From CADEED01 sp036274075 (GTDB lineage Bacteria; Pseudomonadota; Gammaproteobacteria; Steroidobacterales; Steroidobacteraceae): DNA of 64,000 nucleotides. Within the stretch, counting starts at the first letter, position 1. Each line of letters starts with the position of its first letter. Of this stretch, positions 55,249 to 63,825 are shown in pieces. The DNA is taken from contig DASUGK010000115.1 of assembly GCA_036274075.1 (NCBI GenBank), forward strand, positions 1 to 64,000, given 5' to 3'. The translations under genes were made by a program, and so were the position numbers. Under the pieces are notes generated by a model that was not told where the DNA came from, made no database searches, and saw only the letters and a list, made by a program, of their open reading frames with translations.

Positions 55249-55986
55249 TCAGCTCAGGTACTTCTTGATCCGCGCGTGCAGCGGCGAGTGCCGCGGGAAG
55301 TGCGCGCGCAGGTATTCCATCTGGTCGGCCAGCACGCGCCGTCCCTTCAGGAAGATGTACTCCGCGTAGGTCGGCGTGAACGGTACCGCGATGAGCTGCA
55401 TCTTCGCCTGCTCGGGCGTGCGCGACGCCTTGAGGTTGTTGCAGCGGCGGCAGGCCGCGACCACGTTGGTCCACACGTCGCGGCCACCCTGGCTGAACGG
55501 CCGGATGTGATCGCGCGACAACTCGCGCACCGGGAAGCGCTGCGCGCAGTACATGCAGAAGTGCGCGTCGCGGCGGAACAGCGTCTGGTTGTTCAGCGGC
55601 GGCACGTAATCGTGGCGCGTGTTCCCGGGATTGCCGGTGTGCCCGATGGTGGCGACGATGGAATTCACTTCGAGCACGGTACGCAGGCCCGAGCGCGCAC
55701 TCACGCCGCCGTAGAGCTTGAACAGCGGGCTGCCGCAGGTGTACGCCACCTGTTCCTGGTGATACAGCCGCGCCGCTTCCTTGTAGTCGATCCACTCCAG
55801 CGGCATGCCGGACACGTCCGTTCGGAGCACGAGCTGGGAGAGCGCGCGGCTCGAGTAGCCCGCGATGAGGCGCAGATCGGAGAGGTCTCCACGATCCGCC
55901 TTTTCCAGATCGATGCCCAGCATTTGGCATGTAAGATAAGCCAGTCCTGTGCGAGAATTCAACGCCGCAAGACATTCATTTAACAC
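55249..55986 (-). CDS. HNH endonuclease family protein
   Basis: 245-residue protein with a C-terminal HNH/zinc-finger nuclease module: FCMYCAQRF and RRCNNLKASRTPE give the four cysteines, and LSRDHIRPFSQGGRDVWTNVV gives the Asp-His and Asn of the active site (key run SRDHIRPFSQGG). The N-terminal 130 residues (for example LVLRTDVSGMPLEWIDYKE) form a domain often seen on conserved chromosomal HNH proteins of gammaproteobacteria. No signal peptide. Convergent with the anti-sigma gene, 34 bases apart; not obviously part of a restriction or toxin locus. Confidence 0.88.
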   Translation of the reverse strand: MLNECLAALNSRTGLAYLTCQMLGIDLEKADRGDLSDLRLIAGYSSRALSQLVLRTDVSGMPLEWIDYKEAARLYHQEQVAYTCGSPLFKLYGGVSARSGLRTVLEVNSIVATIGHTGNPGNTRHDYVPPLNNQTLFRRDAHFCMYCAQRFPVRELSRDHIRPFSQGGRDVWTNVVAACRRCNNLKASRTPEQAKMQLIAVPFTPTYAEYIFLKGRRVLADQMEYLRAHFPRHSPLHARIKKYLS

Positions 55987-56042
55987 GGGAAAACAAGGCC
56001 CTTTGGCTCACGGGCCACAGGTTTCACGGGGAGTCCAGTCAA

Positions 56043-57173
56043 ATGCCCATCACGATCGGTGCGCTGAAGGAAAGCGCGCCTGGTGAAACTCGCGTCAGTC
56101 TCGTGCCCGAAGTCGTGGACAAGTTCACGGCTGCCGGCGTCCGGGTCGTGCTGGAACCGGGGGCCGGCGCGCGCGCCCAGTTCCCGGATGCGCTCTACAA
56201 GAAAGGTGAATGGGCCGGTAGTTCGGCCGCCATCCTCTCGCAGGCCGACGTGCTGCTGACCGTCGCTCCCCTCGGCCTCGAACAGATCGGCCAGCTCAAG
56301 CCCGGCGCCGTGGTGGTGGGCTTCCTGCAGCCGCATGCCCGGCAGGCCGAGGTCAAGGCCCTGCGCGACCGCAAGATCACCAGCTTCGCCGTGGAGCTGA
56401 TCCCGCGCATTTCCCGTGCCCAGAGCATGGATGGCCTGTCCTCGCAGGCGGCCCTGGCGGGTTACAAGGCCGTGCTCATCGCCGCTAACAACCTCGAAAA
56501 GTTCATGCCCATGCTGACCACGGCCGCCGGCACCATCCGCCCGGCCCAGGCGCTGGTCATCGGCGCCGGTGTGGCCGGCCTGCAGGCCATCGCCACGGCA
56601 CGCCGCCTGGGCGCGGTGGTCGAGGCCTACGACGTCCGCAGCGCCACTCGCGAACAGGTGAAATCGCTGGGCGCCAAGTTCGTCGAGACCGGGGTCAGCG
56701 CCGACGGCGCCGGCGGCTACGCGCGCGAGCTCACCCCCGAGGAGAAGGCCAGGCAGCAGGAGGCCCTGGATTCACGGATTGCAGCCGCCGACGCGGTCAT
56801 TTCGACGGCCTCGGTGCCCGGCCGCAAGGCCCCGGTCATCATTTCGAAGGGTGCCGTCGAGCGCATGCGCGCCGGCTCGGTGATCGTCGACATTGCCGCC
56901 GAGCAGGGTGGCAACTGCGAGCTGACCAAGGCCGGCGAAACCGTGGTCAGCGCCAATGGCGTGAAGGTCATCGGGCCCGTGAACCTGCCCGGCAGCCTGG
57001 CCTACAACGCCAGCGAAATGTACGCCCGGAACCTGTTCAACTTCCTCAAGCCCGCCATCGACAAGTCGGGCGAGCTGAAGATCGACTGGAACGACGAAGT
57101 GTTCGCCGGCGCCGTGCTCACGCATGACGGCGTCATCAGGCACGAAGCCACGCGCAAGGCCGTGGAGGGATAA
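56043..57173 (+). CDS. pntAA: NAD(P) transhydrogenase subunit alpha, part 1
   Basis: 376-residue NAD(H)-binding domain I of proton-translocating transhydrogenase, which uses the proton gradient to reduce NADP+ with NADH. Motifs: IGALKESAPGETRVSLVPE, the mobile-loop region, the Rossmann segment ALVIGAGVAGLQAIATARRL, EAYDVRSATREQVKSLGA, and VIVDIAAEQGGNCELT. Gene set split into pntAA, pntAB and pntB as in many alpha- and some gammaproteobacteria, unlike the fused pntA of E. coli. Next gene begins three bases after the stop. Confidence 0.95.
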   Translation: MPITIGALKESAPGETRVSLVPEVVDKFTAAGVRVVLEPGAGARAQFPDALYKKGEWAGSSAAILSQADVLLTVAPLGLEQIGQLKPGAVVVGFLQPHARQAEVKALRDRKITSFAVELIPRISRAQSMDGLSSQAALAGYKAVLIAANNLEKFMPMLTTAAGTIRPAQALVIGAGVAGLQAIATARRLGAVVEAYDVRSATREQVKSLGAKFVETGVSADGAGGYARELTPEEKARQQEALDSRIAAADAVISTASVPGRKAPVIISKGAVERMRAGSVIVDIAAEQGGNCELTKAGETVVSANGVKVIGPVNLPGSLAYNASEMYARNLFNFLKPAIDKSGELKIDWNDEVFAGAVLTHDGVIRHEATRKAVEG

Positions 57174-57176
57174 GAC

Positions 57177-57491
57177 ATGACCGGAATCGTTGCGCTCTAC
57201 ATCTTCATGCTCGCGGCCTTCACCGGCTACGAAATCATCGCCAAGGTGCCGGTCATCCTGCACACCCCGCTGATGTCGGGATCCAACTTCGTGCACGGCA
57301 TCGTGCTGGTGGGCGCCATGGTGGCGCTCGGTGGCGCGGTGACGCCGCTCGAGAAGGTCATCGGCTTCATCGGCGTGCTGCTGGCCGCGGGCAACGCGGT
57401 CGGTGGCTACGTGGTCACCGAGCGCATGCTCGAGATGTTCAAGTCGTCCGGCGCCAGGAAGACCCAGGCAGAAAACAAGGGCGGGCACTAA
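57177..57491 (+). CDS. pntAB: NAD(P) transhydrogenase subunit alpha, part 2
   Basis: 104-residue membrane subunit with about three helices (IVALYIFMLAAFTGYEI, GIVLVGAMVALGG, VIGFIGVLLAAGNAVGGYVV). It forms part of the proton channel with PntB. Typical motif KVPVILHTPLMSGSNFVHGI near residue 23 is present. Its stop TAA shares a base with the pntB ATG (TAATG), so the two are translationally coupled. Confidence 0.95.
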   Translation: MTGIVALYIFMLAAFTGYEIIAKVPVILHTPLMSGSNFVHGIVLVGAMVALGGAVTPLEKVIGFIGVLLAAGNAVGGYVVTERMLEMFKSSGARKTQAENKGGH

Positions 57492-58924
57492 TGGAAGAGG
57501 TCATGCAAGCGCCGGGGTTCGCGACGCGATACCTGGTCATCGACATCAGCTACTTCCTCACGGCCGTGCTGTTCATCATGGGCCTCAAGCGCATGAGTTC
57601 GCCCGTGACCGCACGCAGCGGCATCCTGTGGGCCGGCGCGGGCATGCTCGTGGCCACGCTCGTCACATTCATCTACCCGGGGATGGGCAACTTCGAGCTC
57701 ATCATCGCCGCGATTGTCGTGGGCACCATCATCGCCTGGTGGAGCGGCAAGAAGGTCGCCATGACCGACATGCCGCAGATGATCGCGCTGTACAACGGCA
57801 TGGGCGGCGGCGCGGCCGCGGCCATCGCCGCGGTGGAGCTGTACCGCGCGGCCTTCGCGAACCAGGCGAACCAGGCCGTGGCGCACAGCACCGTGGTCAT
57901 GTCGCTGGCCGTGGTCGGCGGCATCATCGGCGCCATCTCCTTCAGCGGTAGTTTGATCGCCTGGGCCAAGCTGCAGGGCGTGATCAACAAGACCGTGCGC
58001 TTCGGCGGCCAGAAGATTGTGAACGGCGCGCTGTTCCTCGGCTCGCTGGGCGTGGGCGTGATCGTGGTGATGCACCATGGCGCTGATCCCCTGCACGTCT
58101 CGCTGATCTTCGCGCTGGCGCTGCTGTTCGGCATCGCCATGACGCTGCCCATCGGCGGCGCCGACATGCCGGTGGTGATATCGCTGTACAACGCGCTCAC
58201 CGGCCTCGCCGTCGCATTCGAAGGCTTCGTCATGAACAACGCCGCGATGATCATCGCGGGCACGGTCGTCGGCTCGGCCGGCACGCTGCTCACGCAGCTC
58301 ATGGCCAAGGCCATGAACCGTTCGCTGGCCAACGTGCTGTTCTCGGACTTCGGCTCCGGTGGCGGCGCGGTCGCCACGGAAGTGAAGGGTTCGATGAAGC
58401 CCATCGAGGCCTCGGACGTGGGTGTCATGATGGCCTTCGCCGGCAAGGTCATCGTCGTTCCCGGCTACGGCATGGCCGTGGCGCAGGCCCAGCACAAGGT
58501 CTGGGAGCTGTGCCAGCTGCTCATCGATCGCGGCGTCACGGTGAAATTCGCCATCCACCCGGTGGCGGGCCGCATGCCCGGCCACATGAACGTGCTGCTG
58601 GCCGAGGCGGGCGTGCCCTACGACCTGATCTCCGACCTCGATGAGATCAACGCCGAGTTCGAAACCGCCGACGTGGCCCTCATCATCGGCGCCAACGACG
58701 TCGTCAACCCGGTGGCGCGCACCGACAAGTCCAGCCCCATCTACGGCATGCCGATCCTGAACGCCGACAAGGCGAAGAACGTCATCGTCATCAAGCGCGG
58801 CCAGGGCGCGGGCTTCTCGGGCATCGAGAACGCACTCTTCTTCCTCGACAACACGCGCATGTTGTACGGCGACGGCCAGAAGGCGGCCGCGGAGCTGGTC
58901 AACGCCGTCAAGGCCGTGGGCTAG
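57491..58924 (+). CDS. pntB: NAD(P) transhydrogenase subunit beta
   Basis: 477-residue subunit combining about nine membrane helices (proton path) and the C-terminal NADP(H)-binding domain III. Landmarks: FLTAVLFIMGLKRMSSPVTA, MPQMIALYNGMGGGAAAAIA, MTLPIGGADMPVVISLYNA, then VPGYGMAVAQAQHKVWELCQ, HPVAGRMPGHMNVLLAEAGV and IIGANDVVNPVARTDKSSPI. Length is normal. Ends the pntAA-AB-B operon; the 169-base gap after it shows no clear signal apart from GC-rich short hairpins. Confidence 0.95.
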   Translation: MEEVMQAPGFATRYLVIDISYFLTAVLFIMGLKRMSSPVTARSGILWAGAGMLVATLVTFIYPGMGNFELIIAAIVVGTIIAWWSGKKVAMTDMPQMIALYNGMGGGAAAAIAAVELYRAAFANQANQAVAHSTVVMSLAVVGGIIGAISFSGSLIAWAKLQGVINKTVRFGGQKIVNGALFLGSLGVGVIVVMHHGADPLHVSLIFALALLFGIAMTLPIGGADMPVVISLYNALTGLAVAFEGFVMNNAAMIIAGTVVGSAGTLLTQLMAKAMNRSLANVLFSDFGSGGGAVATEVKGSMKPIEASDVGVMMAFAGKVIVVPGYGMAVAQAQHKVWELCQLLIDRGVTVKFAIHPVAGRMPGHMNVLLAEAGVPYDLISDLDEINAEFETADVALIIGANDVVNPVARTDKSSPIYGMPILNADKAKNVIVIKRGQGAGFSGIENALFFLDNTRMLYGDGQKAAAELVNAVKAVG

Positions 58925-59093
58925 GCAGCCGCAGATCCGGGGGCGAACCCCTCCCTCGGAAAGGTGCATCGGCGGTCACCGGGGTCTATATTTTCGGTGC
59001 GATGCGAGCCGGGGGACGGCACCGAGCTCGCGCGCTACCAGGCAATTGCACAGGGACTGCAGGTTGTAGGCGAGGGAGCGCTGGGGAGCCAGC

Positions 59094-60110
59094 TTGTCGC
59101 ATCGGCGCATGGGCCTGTTTCTTGCCTGCCTCGTGGCAGCCGGGGCCGCCTGCGCGCAGGATTCCGCGCCCACCGTCGAGTCCCTGATCACGCTCAACGC
59201 AAAGCAGCGTGAAAACACGCTGGCTGCCATCCGCAATTCACGCAATGCCGACGCCACGCTGCTTGCGCTGAGCACGCAGGCCGCGACCCGGGCCGAGGCG
59301 CGCCGCCAGTCAGGCCAGCCGCCGCTGTTCGCCGGCTGCCTGCGGGGCGATGAGTTCGAGCTGGGCGCCCAGCTCGGCCTCGCGCGCGCGTCCTACGACA
59401 GCAAGGCCTACCGCGCGCTGGCCGCCGAATACCGCCGCCTGACGACCGCACTGCGCACGGCGCTGTCGTCTGCGCGTTCGAGCGGCAACTGGCGCAAGCG
59501 CTTTTCGCACCTGGGCCACTGGATCAGCGATTGGGAACGCGCCAAGGACCCGGCGACGCGCGAGTTGCTGGAACGCACGCTGGTCGACCAGGGCATCCGC
59601 GCCTCGCTGAGCGCGTTCGACGGCGCGAAGATCTACGGCAAGACGCGCGCCGCGGCCGCGCTGCGCGCCTACGACGAATACCTGTTCAATCTCATGTGCA
59701 CGGCCGACGAGGACAATCTCCGCTGGCTGCGCGGCCAGGTGGCGCGTAATGGCTGGTTCGACATCAGCCGCTACGGCGCCGCCGCCGACCAGGCGGCGTG
59801 GCTCATGGTGCAGCATGCCGACGGCGACCATGCCTACCAGGCGTACATCGTCAGCGTGCTCGCCCCGAAAGCCACGACCCACGAGACCAATCCGCAGAAC
59901 TTCGCGTTCCTCAGCGACCACGTCGCGGTGCGCTCCGGCGAGCCGCAGACCTATGCCACGCAGATGGAATGCGTGGACGGAGAATGGCTCGCGCCCCAGG
60001 TCGACTCACCCGAGAACCTCGATGCGCGGCGCGCCTCGGTGGGGCTGCCGCCTTACCGCGTGCAGGTCAGCCAGCGGCGCAATCTCCACTGCGCGCAGAA
60101 GTCCCGCTGA
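59094..60110 (+). CDS. Exported DUF6624-like protein
   Basis: 338 residues from a TTG at 59094, chosen because GGGGAG lies five bases upstream; an ATG at 59109 also fits the signal but sits 20 bases from that site. Signal peptide GLFLACLVAAGAACAQDS. The C-terminal part matches DUF6624: AAWLMVQHADGDHAYQAYIV, FAFLSDHVAVRSGEPQTYAT and a final P-Y-R-V segment. The middle is alanine/arginine-rich and helical. Function unknown. Its last 44 bases overlap the convergent DapA-family gene. Confidence 0.78.
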   Translation: MSHRRMGLFLACLVAAGAACAQDSAPTVESLITLNAKQRENTLAAIRNSRNADATLLALSTQAATRAEARRQSGQPPLFAGCLRGDEFELGAQLGLARASYDSKAYRALAAEYRRLTTALRTALSSARSSGNWRKRFSHLGHWISDWERAKDPATRELLERTLVDQGIRASLSAFDGAKIYGKTRAAAALRAYDEYLFNLMCTADEDNLRWLRGQVARNGWFDISRYGAAADQAAWLMVQHADGDHAYQAYIVSVLAPKATTHETNPQNFAFLSDHVAVRSGEPQTYATQMECVDGEWLAPQVDSPENLDARRASVGLPPYRVQVSQRRNLHCAQKSR

Positions 60111-61014
60111 GCGATGGCAGAACGGGCCGCGTGGCCTTGCATTGCTCGACGCGCGCGATCACGTCGGCGCGGCGCGCACCTTCCAGCGGCAGGCGCGGCA
60201 TGCGAACCCGCTCCGAACCGCGGCCCATGATCTGCTCGGCGAGCTTGATGGACTGCACCAGGTCATGGTCGGCATCGAGGTGCAGCAGCGGCATGAACCA
60301 GCGGTAGATGCGCCGCGCCTCGTCCCAGTCGCCGCGTCGCGCCGCCGCGACCATGGCCACGGACTCGCGCGGGAATGCACTGGTGAGCCCCGAGACCCAG
60401 CCGCGTGCTCCCAGCAGGAGTCCTTCCAGCGCCACGTCGTCGAGCCCCGCGAGCAACGTGTAGCGATCGCCGAAGCGATTGATGATGTCGGTGAAGCGGC
60501 GCGGATCCGGCGCGCTCTCCTTGAGCGCCACGATGTTGGGGATGGCCGCCAGCCGCTCGAGCGTTTCGACCCCGATCGACACGCGGTACGCCGGCGGATT
60601 GTTGTACAGCATGATGGGCAGCGCGGTGGCTTCCGCCACCGCGCGGAAATGTGCGTACAACTCGGCGGGCGTCGGCACGTACACCATCGCCGGCAGCACC
60701 ATCAGGGCGCCGATGCCGAGTTTCTCGGCGTCGCGCGCGAATTCCACGGCGCGATCCGTGGTCAGCTCGGATACACCTGCCACCAGCGGCACGCGCCCGC
60801 CGACCGCGTCGATGCCGGCGCGCAGCGCCAGCCGTTTCTCCTCGGGCTGCAGTGAATTGTTCTCTCCCACGGTGCCGAGCAGCACCAAGCCGTCGACGCC
60901 GTCCGCGACCAGGGCGGTCAGCGTCCTGTGGCAGGCGGGAATATCCAGTGAAAGGTCGGCGGCGAATTGCGTGGTTGCCGCGGGATAGACGCCGTGCCAG
61001 AGGGGCTTGGCCAA
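60067..61014 (-). CDS. Dihydrodipicolinate synthase family lyase/aldolase
   Basis: 315-residue class I aldolase-fold enzyme forming a Schiff base with its substrate. Motifs: VLLGTVGENNSLQPEEK (the usual GTTGE loop, here GTVGE), VPLVAGVSELTTDRAVEFA, LPIMLYNNPPAYRVSIGVET with the catalytic tyrosine, and the Schiff-base lysine in NIVALKESAPDPRR. The Asn-Pro-Pro-Ala context and absence of neighbouring lysine genes fit a catabolic member (sugar-acid dehydratase or similar) as well as true DapA, so no symbol is given. The C-terminal ~20 residues (after VLPSL) are low-complexity and overlap the DUF6624 gene. Confidence 0.85.
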   Translation of the reverse strand: MAKPLWHGVYPAATTQFAADLSLDIPACHRTLTALVADGVDGLVLLGTVGENNSLQPEEKRLALRAGIDAVGGRVPLVAGVSELTTDRAVEFARDAEKLGIGALMVLPAMVYVPTPAELYAHFRAVAEATALPIMLYNNPPAYRVSIGVETLERLAAIPNIVALKESAPDPRRFTDIINRFGDRYTLLAGLDDVALEGLLLGARGWVSGLTSAFPRESVAMVAAARRGDWDEARRIYRWFMPLLHLDADHDLVQSIKLAEQIMGRGSERVRMPRLPLEGARRADVIARVEQCKATRPVLPSLSGTSARSGDCAAG

Positions 61015-61063
61015 TCAGCTGCTCCTTGGAGATTTCTTATGCGGCATCTCAGCGGCATCGAGA

Positions 61064-61597
61064 TCAGTGATCGCGGTGCTTGGCGAAGGCGATGCGGTCG
61101 AGCACGCCGAGCAATACGGCCGACAGGACGAAGGTCATGTGCAGGATGATGTACCACATGATCTGCGCGTCCGTGTACGTGCTGTCTTCCTGGGTTCCAA
61201 CCTTCATGAAGATTCGCAACAGGTGGATCGAGGAAATCGCCACGATGCTGGCCGCCACCTTGAGCTTGAGCGTGCCGGCATCGAGTTTGCCCAACCAGCT
61301 GAGCGAGTCCGAACCTTTGGCGTCGATGGTGGACACGAAGTTCTCGTAGCCCGAGAACATAACCATGACGATGAGGCTGCCGACGAGGACGATGTCGATC
61401 ATGGCTAGCACGGTGAGCACCAGGTCCTGCTCTTCCATTTCCAGCAGGCCGTGGAAAACCTCCCAGGCCGCCTGGAAAAACTTTACGCCCAATGCCAACA
61501 GCGCCAGTGAAAGGCCCAGGAACAAGGGCGCGAGCAACCAGCGCGAACTGAACAGGACCTTTTCGAAAATTTCTTCAGACTTGGACGCCACTGGCAC
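61064..61597 (-). CDS. yqhA: UPF0114 (YqhA) family membrane protein
   Basis: 177 residues with four hydrophobic segments: SRWLLAPLFLGLSLALLALG, DLVLTVLAMIDIVLVGSLIV, KLKVAASIVAISSIHLLRIF and MWYIILHMTFVLSAVLLGVL. Typical family motifs are GYENFVS and LGKLDAGTLKLKVAASI. The role of the family is unknown. It lies 49 bases upstream of the DapA-family gene in the same direction. Confidence 0.9.
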   Translation of the reverse strand: MPVASKSEEIFEKVLFSSRWLLAPLFLGLSLALLALGVKFFQAAWEVFHGLLEMEEQDLVLTVLAMIDIVLVGSLIVMVMFSGYENFVSTIDAKGSDSLSWLGKLDAGTLKLKVAASIVAISSIHLLRIFMKVGTQEDSTYTDAQIMWYIILHMTFVLSAVLLGVLDRIAFAKHRDH

Positions 61598-61676
61598 GCT
61601 CCGGCTGTTGACGAGGCGCGCGTATTGTAGCCAAACGATGCCGGTTGGTAGGCTCCTCTCGACACGGAGGTATCAC

Positions 61677-62156
61677 ATGCTCAAGCGCCGCGATCTCTTC
61701 ACCGCCCTGGCCGCCTCGGCCATCACGCTGGCCTGTGTTTCCATCGCCCAGCAGCCCGCCAAGCTGCTCGATTCGACGGCCTGGAAATGGGAGGACATGC
61801 CGGCGAAGAAGACCGACGTCGGCGAACTGCGATCGGTCGTGCGCGAGCCCACGCGCACGCTCGACGAACTCGAGATGCACATCACCACGCTGAATCCGCA
61901 CACCGCCTCGCATGCGCCGCACACGCATCCCAACGAGGAGATGGTCATCGTGCGCGAGGGCACGCTGCAGGCGCACGTGAACGGCAGGGAGATCGTCGTC
62001 GGGCCGGGATCGGTGTTGTTCTTCGCCTCGATGCAGCCACACGCGGTGCAGAACGTCGGCGACGGGCCGGCCAGCTACTTCGTCATCAACTGGAAGAGCA
62101 CGGCCGGCGGAACGAAGCAGATCCCGAAACCGCCCTCGGGCCCCAGCGTCCAATAG
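61677..62156 (+). CDS. Exported cupin-domain protein
   Basis: 159 residues. ATG 61677 follows GGAGG. The N-terminus MLKRRDLFTALAASAITLA is a secretion signal with a basic head (possibly Tat-like). The cupin core has ASHAPHTHPNEEMVIVREG (motif 1, His-x-His and Glu) and FFASMQPHAVQNVGDG (motif 2, His), giving a metal site. It ends in a proline-rich tail. Divergent from yqhA, 79 bases apart. Substrate unknown; exported single cupins of this type are common in soil bacteria with carbohydrate-degrading genes. Confidence 0.82.
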   Translation: MLKRRDLFTALAASAITLACVSIAQQPAKLLDSTAWKWEDMPAKKTDVGELRSVVREPTRTLDELEMHITTLNPHTASHAPHTHPNEEMVIVREGTLQAHVNGREIVVGPGSVLFFASMQPHAVQNVGDGPASYFVINWKSTAGGTKQIPKPPSGPSVQ

Positions 62157-62183
62157 CCTGCTGGTGCCGGGCGGCCTGCGCCC

Positions 62184-62714
62184 TCACTGCGGCGGAGGCT
62201 GCGGACGCCGGGCACGGCGGCGCTCCAGCCAGCGCTGGCGTTCCTCCGGCGTGGCGTTGTGCCAGCGTTCGCGCAGGCGACGGCGCTGTTCCGGCGTCAG
62301 CTTCTTGAAGTCGCGATAACCCTCGCGCACGCGCTGCTGCTGCTCGGGCGGCAGGTCGCGGAAGCGGTGCCAGCGCTTTCGAGCAAGCTCGCGTTGCTCG
62401 GGCGTGAGTTCCTGCCAGCGCTGGAAGCGCGCCCGCGCGCGTTCCCGCTGTTCGGGCGTCATCGACATCCAGCGGCGCGTGCCGCGCATCAGGCGTTGCT
62501 GCTGGTCGGGGGGAAGCGTGTCCCAGCGATCGCTGTAACGGCTGAGTAGCTTCTGCTCCTCCGCGCTCAGCGACTTCCACTCGACACGCGCCGGCGGCTC
62601 GGCGGCCGGCGATTCGGCGCGGCTGCGCCCTACCAGCGCGAGATTCAGGCCGACCGCGACCAGCGCGGCCAGCGCCGCGCGGCGGGTGGGTGAGAAATTT
62701 CGCGGCTTACTCAT
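62184..62714 (-). CDS. DUF3106 family exported protein with RW/TPEQR repeats
   Basis: 176 residues. A signal peptide (FSPTRRAALAALVAVGLNLA) precedes a mature part made almost entirely of a repeat of about 15 residues: LSAEEQKLLSRYSDRWDTL, MTPEQRERARARFQRWQEL, LTPEQRELARKRWHRFRDL, LTPEQRRRLRERWHNATPE. Each unit should be a helical turn with conserved tryptophan and Pro-Glu-Gln-Arg. DUF3106 proteins are usually encoded, as here, downstream of a sigma factor and small membrane protein. The start overlaps the preceding stop (ATGA). Role unknown. Confidence 0.85.
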   Translation of the reverse strand: MSKPRNFSPTRRAALAALVAVGLNLALVGRSRAESPAAEPPARVEWKSLSAEEQKLLSRYSDRWDTLPPDQQQRLMRGTRRWMSMTPEQRERARARFQRWQELTPEQRELARKRWHRFRDLPPEQQQRVREGYRDFKKLTPEQRRRLRERWHNATPEERQRWLERRRARRPQPPPQ

Positions 62715-62920
62715 TTGTCGGGCTCGTCGTTCTCATCGTTCCGGGGCGGCGGCGCCTTGGGCTGCGGCTTGCGCGTGCCGGCGATCCTTTCGAAATCACC
62801 ATTCGCGAGGAAATCGGAGAAATCTTCGCCCTGCGATTCATCGTTGACCTCGTCGATGCCACCGAGGAACTCCAGCAGGTCTTCCTCGGGCTCATCTTTC
62901 TTGTCCTGCGGATCGCTCAC
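62711..62920 (-). CDS. Small acidic protein of the sigma/DUF3106 operon
   Basis: 69 residues from a GTG at 62920 whose first bases overlap the preceding stop (GTGA); an upstream ATG at 62944 would lie well inside the preceding gene. The protein is strongly acidic with no hydrophobic run: KKDEPEEDLLEFLGGIDEV, SQGEDFSDFLANGDFERI, and a proline/asparagine-rich end. It looks partly disordered, with two short amphipathic segments (LLEFLGGID, FSDFLANGDFERI). Overlaps by four bases at both ends with its neighbours, which strongly supports translation. No function assigned. Confidence 0.72.
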   Translation of the reverse strand: MSDPQDKKDEPEEDLLEFLGGIDEVNDESQGEDFSDFLANGDFERIAGTRKPQPKAPPPRNDENDEPDK

Positions 62921-63279
62921 GATTCCACTTCGCCCGCGGCCCATTCATAGAACTCGAGGTCTTCGCCCTCGGCCACGATCTCCGCGTCGGCGTCGCTCAG
63001 GAATTCCAGGTCCTCGTTCAGCGCGGCGACGGGCGCGGTCGCGGTCGGCCGCGTGCCGCCGGTCCACGTCATCACGGCGAGCACGGCCACGGCCGCCGCG
63101 GCGCCGGCCGGCGCGAAGAACCACCAGCGTGACCGCGCCGGGCGCTGCAATTGTTCGAGCGCCGCGTGGCGCGCCTGCGTCAGCTTCGACAAGGTGCGGC
63201 CGTCGAGGCGCGAGGCGCTCTCGTCGAGCACTTCGCGCGTGCGTTTCTCGAAGCCGCTGTCCTGTGTTTCCTGGTTCAT
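62917..63279 (-). CDS. Membrane protein downstream of sigma factor (putative anti-sigma)
   Basis: 120 residues. N-terminal cytoplasmic part is charged and helical (EVLDESASRLDGRTLSKLTQARHAAL), with a run LTQARHAALEQLQR typical of DUF3619-like proteins next to sigma genes. One transmembrane helix follows (WWFFAPAGAAAAVAVLAVM), then an acidic outer tail (ALNEDLEFLSDADAEIVAEG). The layout suits a small anti-sigma factor. Starts nine bases after the sigma stop and overlaps the next gene by four bases. Confidence 0.75.
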   Translation of the reverse strand: MNQETQDSGFEKRTREVLDESASRLDGRTLSKLTQARHAALEQLQRPARSRWWFFAPAGAAAAVAVLAVMTWTGGTRPTATAPVAALNEDLEFLSDADAEIVAEGEDLEFYEWAAGEVES

Positions 63280-63288
63280 GTGCGGACC

Positions 63289-63825
63289 TTAGATCACTTC
63301 GCCCAACCGCGCGCGCAACGTCTCGAGCGCGCGGAAATAATGCGTCTTCACGCTGCCCTCTGAGCAGCCCATGGCGCTCGCCGTCTCGCTGACGTCGAGC
63401 CCCTCGAAATTCCGGAGCAGGAAGGCCTGCTTCTGGCGCGCCGGCAGCTCGGCCACGGCGGTTTCGAGCACGCCGATGGCTTCGTCCAGCTCCAGCCGCC
63501 GCGCCGGCGTCGGTTCATGGCCGGGCGCCTGCGCGATCGGGTCGTATTCCTCGTCGTCCTCGGCATCGCGTGACGGCAACCAGGCCATGATGCGGCCGCG
63601 TACCGTGCGCCGCCGCTGGAAGTCGCGAATGCAGTTGGCGAGGATGCGGTAGAACAGCGGCCGCCACTCCTCGCTGCTGCGCGAGGCATAGGACTGCACC
63701 AGCTTCATCATGGAGTCCTGTACCGCGTCGAGCGCATCGTCGTCATTGCGCAGGCTCAGCTGCGCAATCTTGAAGGCGCGCTTCTCGACACCGGACAGAA
63801 ACTGTTCGAGCGCGCGGCTACTCAT
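63289..63825 (-). CDS. RNA polymerase sigma factor, ECF subfamily
   Basis: 178 residues from ATG 63825, which follows AGGAGAGG. Sigma2: AFKIAQLSLRNDDDALDAVQDSMMKLVQSY (key run DALDAVQDSMMKLV) and FYRILANCIRDFQRR; sigma4: AVAELPARQKQAFLLRNFEG and SETASAMGCSEGSVKTHYFR. A longer in-frame ORF to 63966 exists, but its extra 47 residues match no sigma family. First gene of a four-gene leftward operon with the membrane protein, the acidic protein and DUF3106. Upstream bases 63826-64000 hold its promoter region; I see no confident promoter match and no other gene there. Confidence 0.88.
   Translation of the reverse strand: MSSRALEQFLSGVEKRAFKIAQLSLRNDDDALDAVQDSMMKLVQSYASRSSEEWRPLFYRILANCIRDFQRRRTVRGRIMAWLPSRDAEDDEEYDPIAQAPGHEPTPARRLELDEAIGVLETAVAELPARQKQAFLLRNFEGLDVSETASAMGCSEGSVKTHYFRALETLRARLGEVI

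Noticed and set aside
57488..58969. 493-residue minus-strand ORF opposite pntB
   Set aside because: Shadow frame; pntB motifs on the plus strand are clear and the composition (His/Asp/Arg) is typical of antisense frames.
60067..61014. Naming the aldolase dapA for lysine biosynthesis
   Set aside because: Family motifs are generic, no lysine/peptidoglycan genes adjoin, and the GTVGE loop and NNPPAY context also fit catabolic members.
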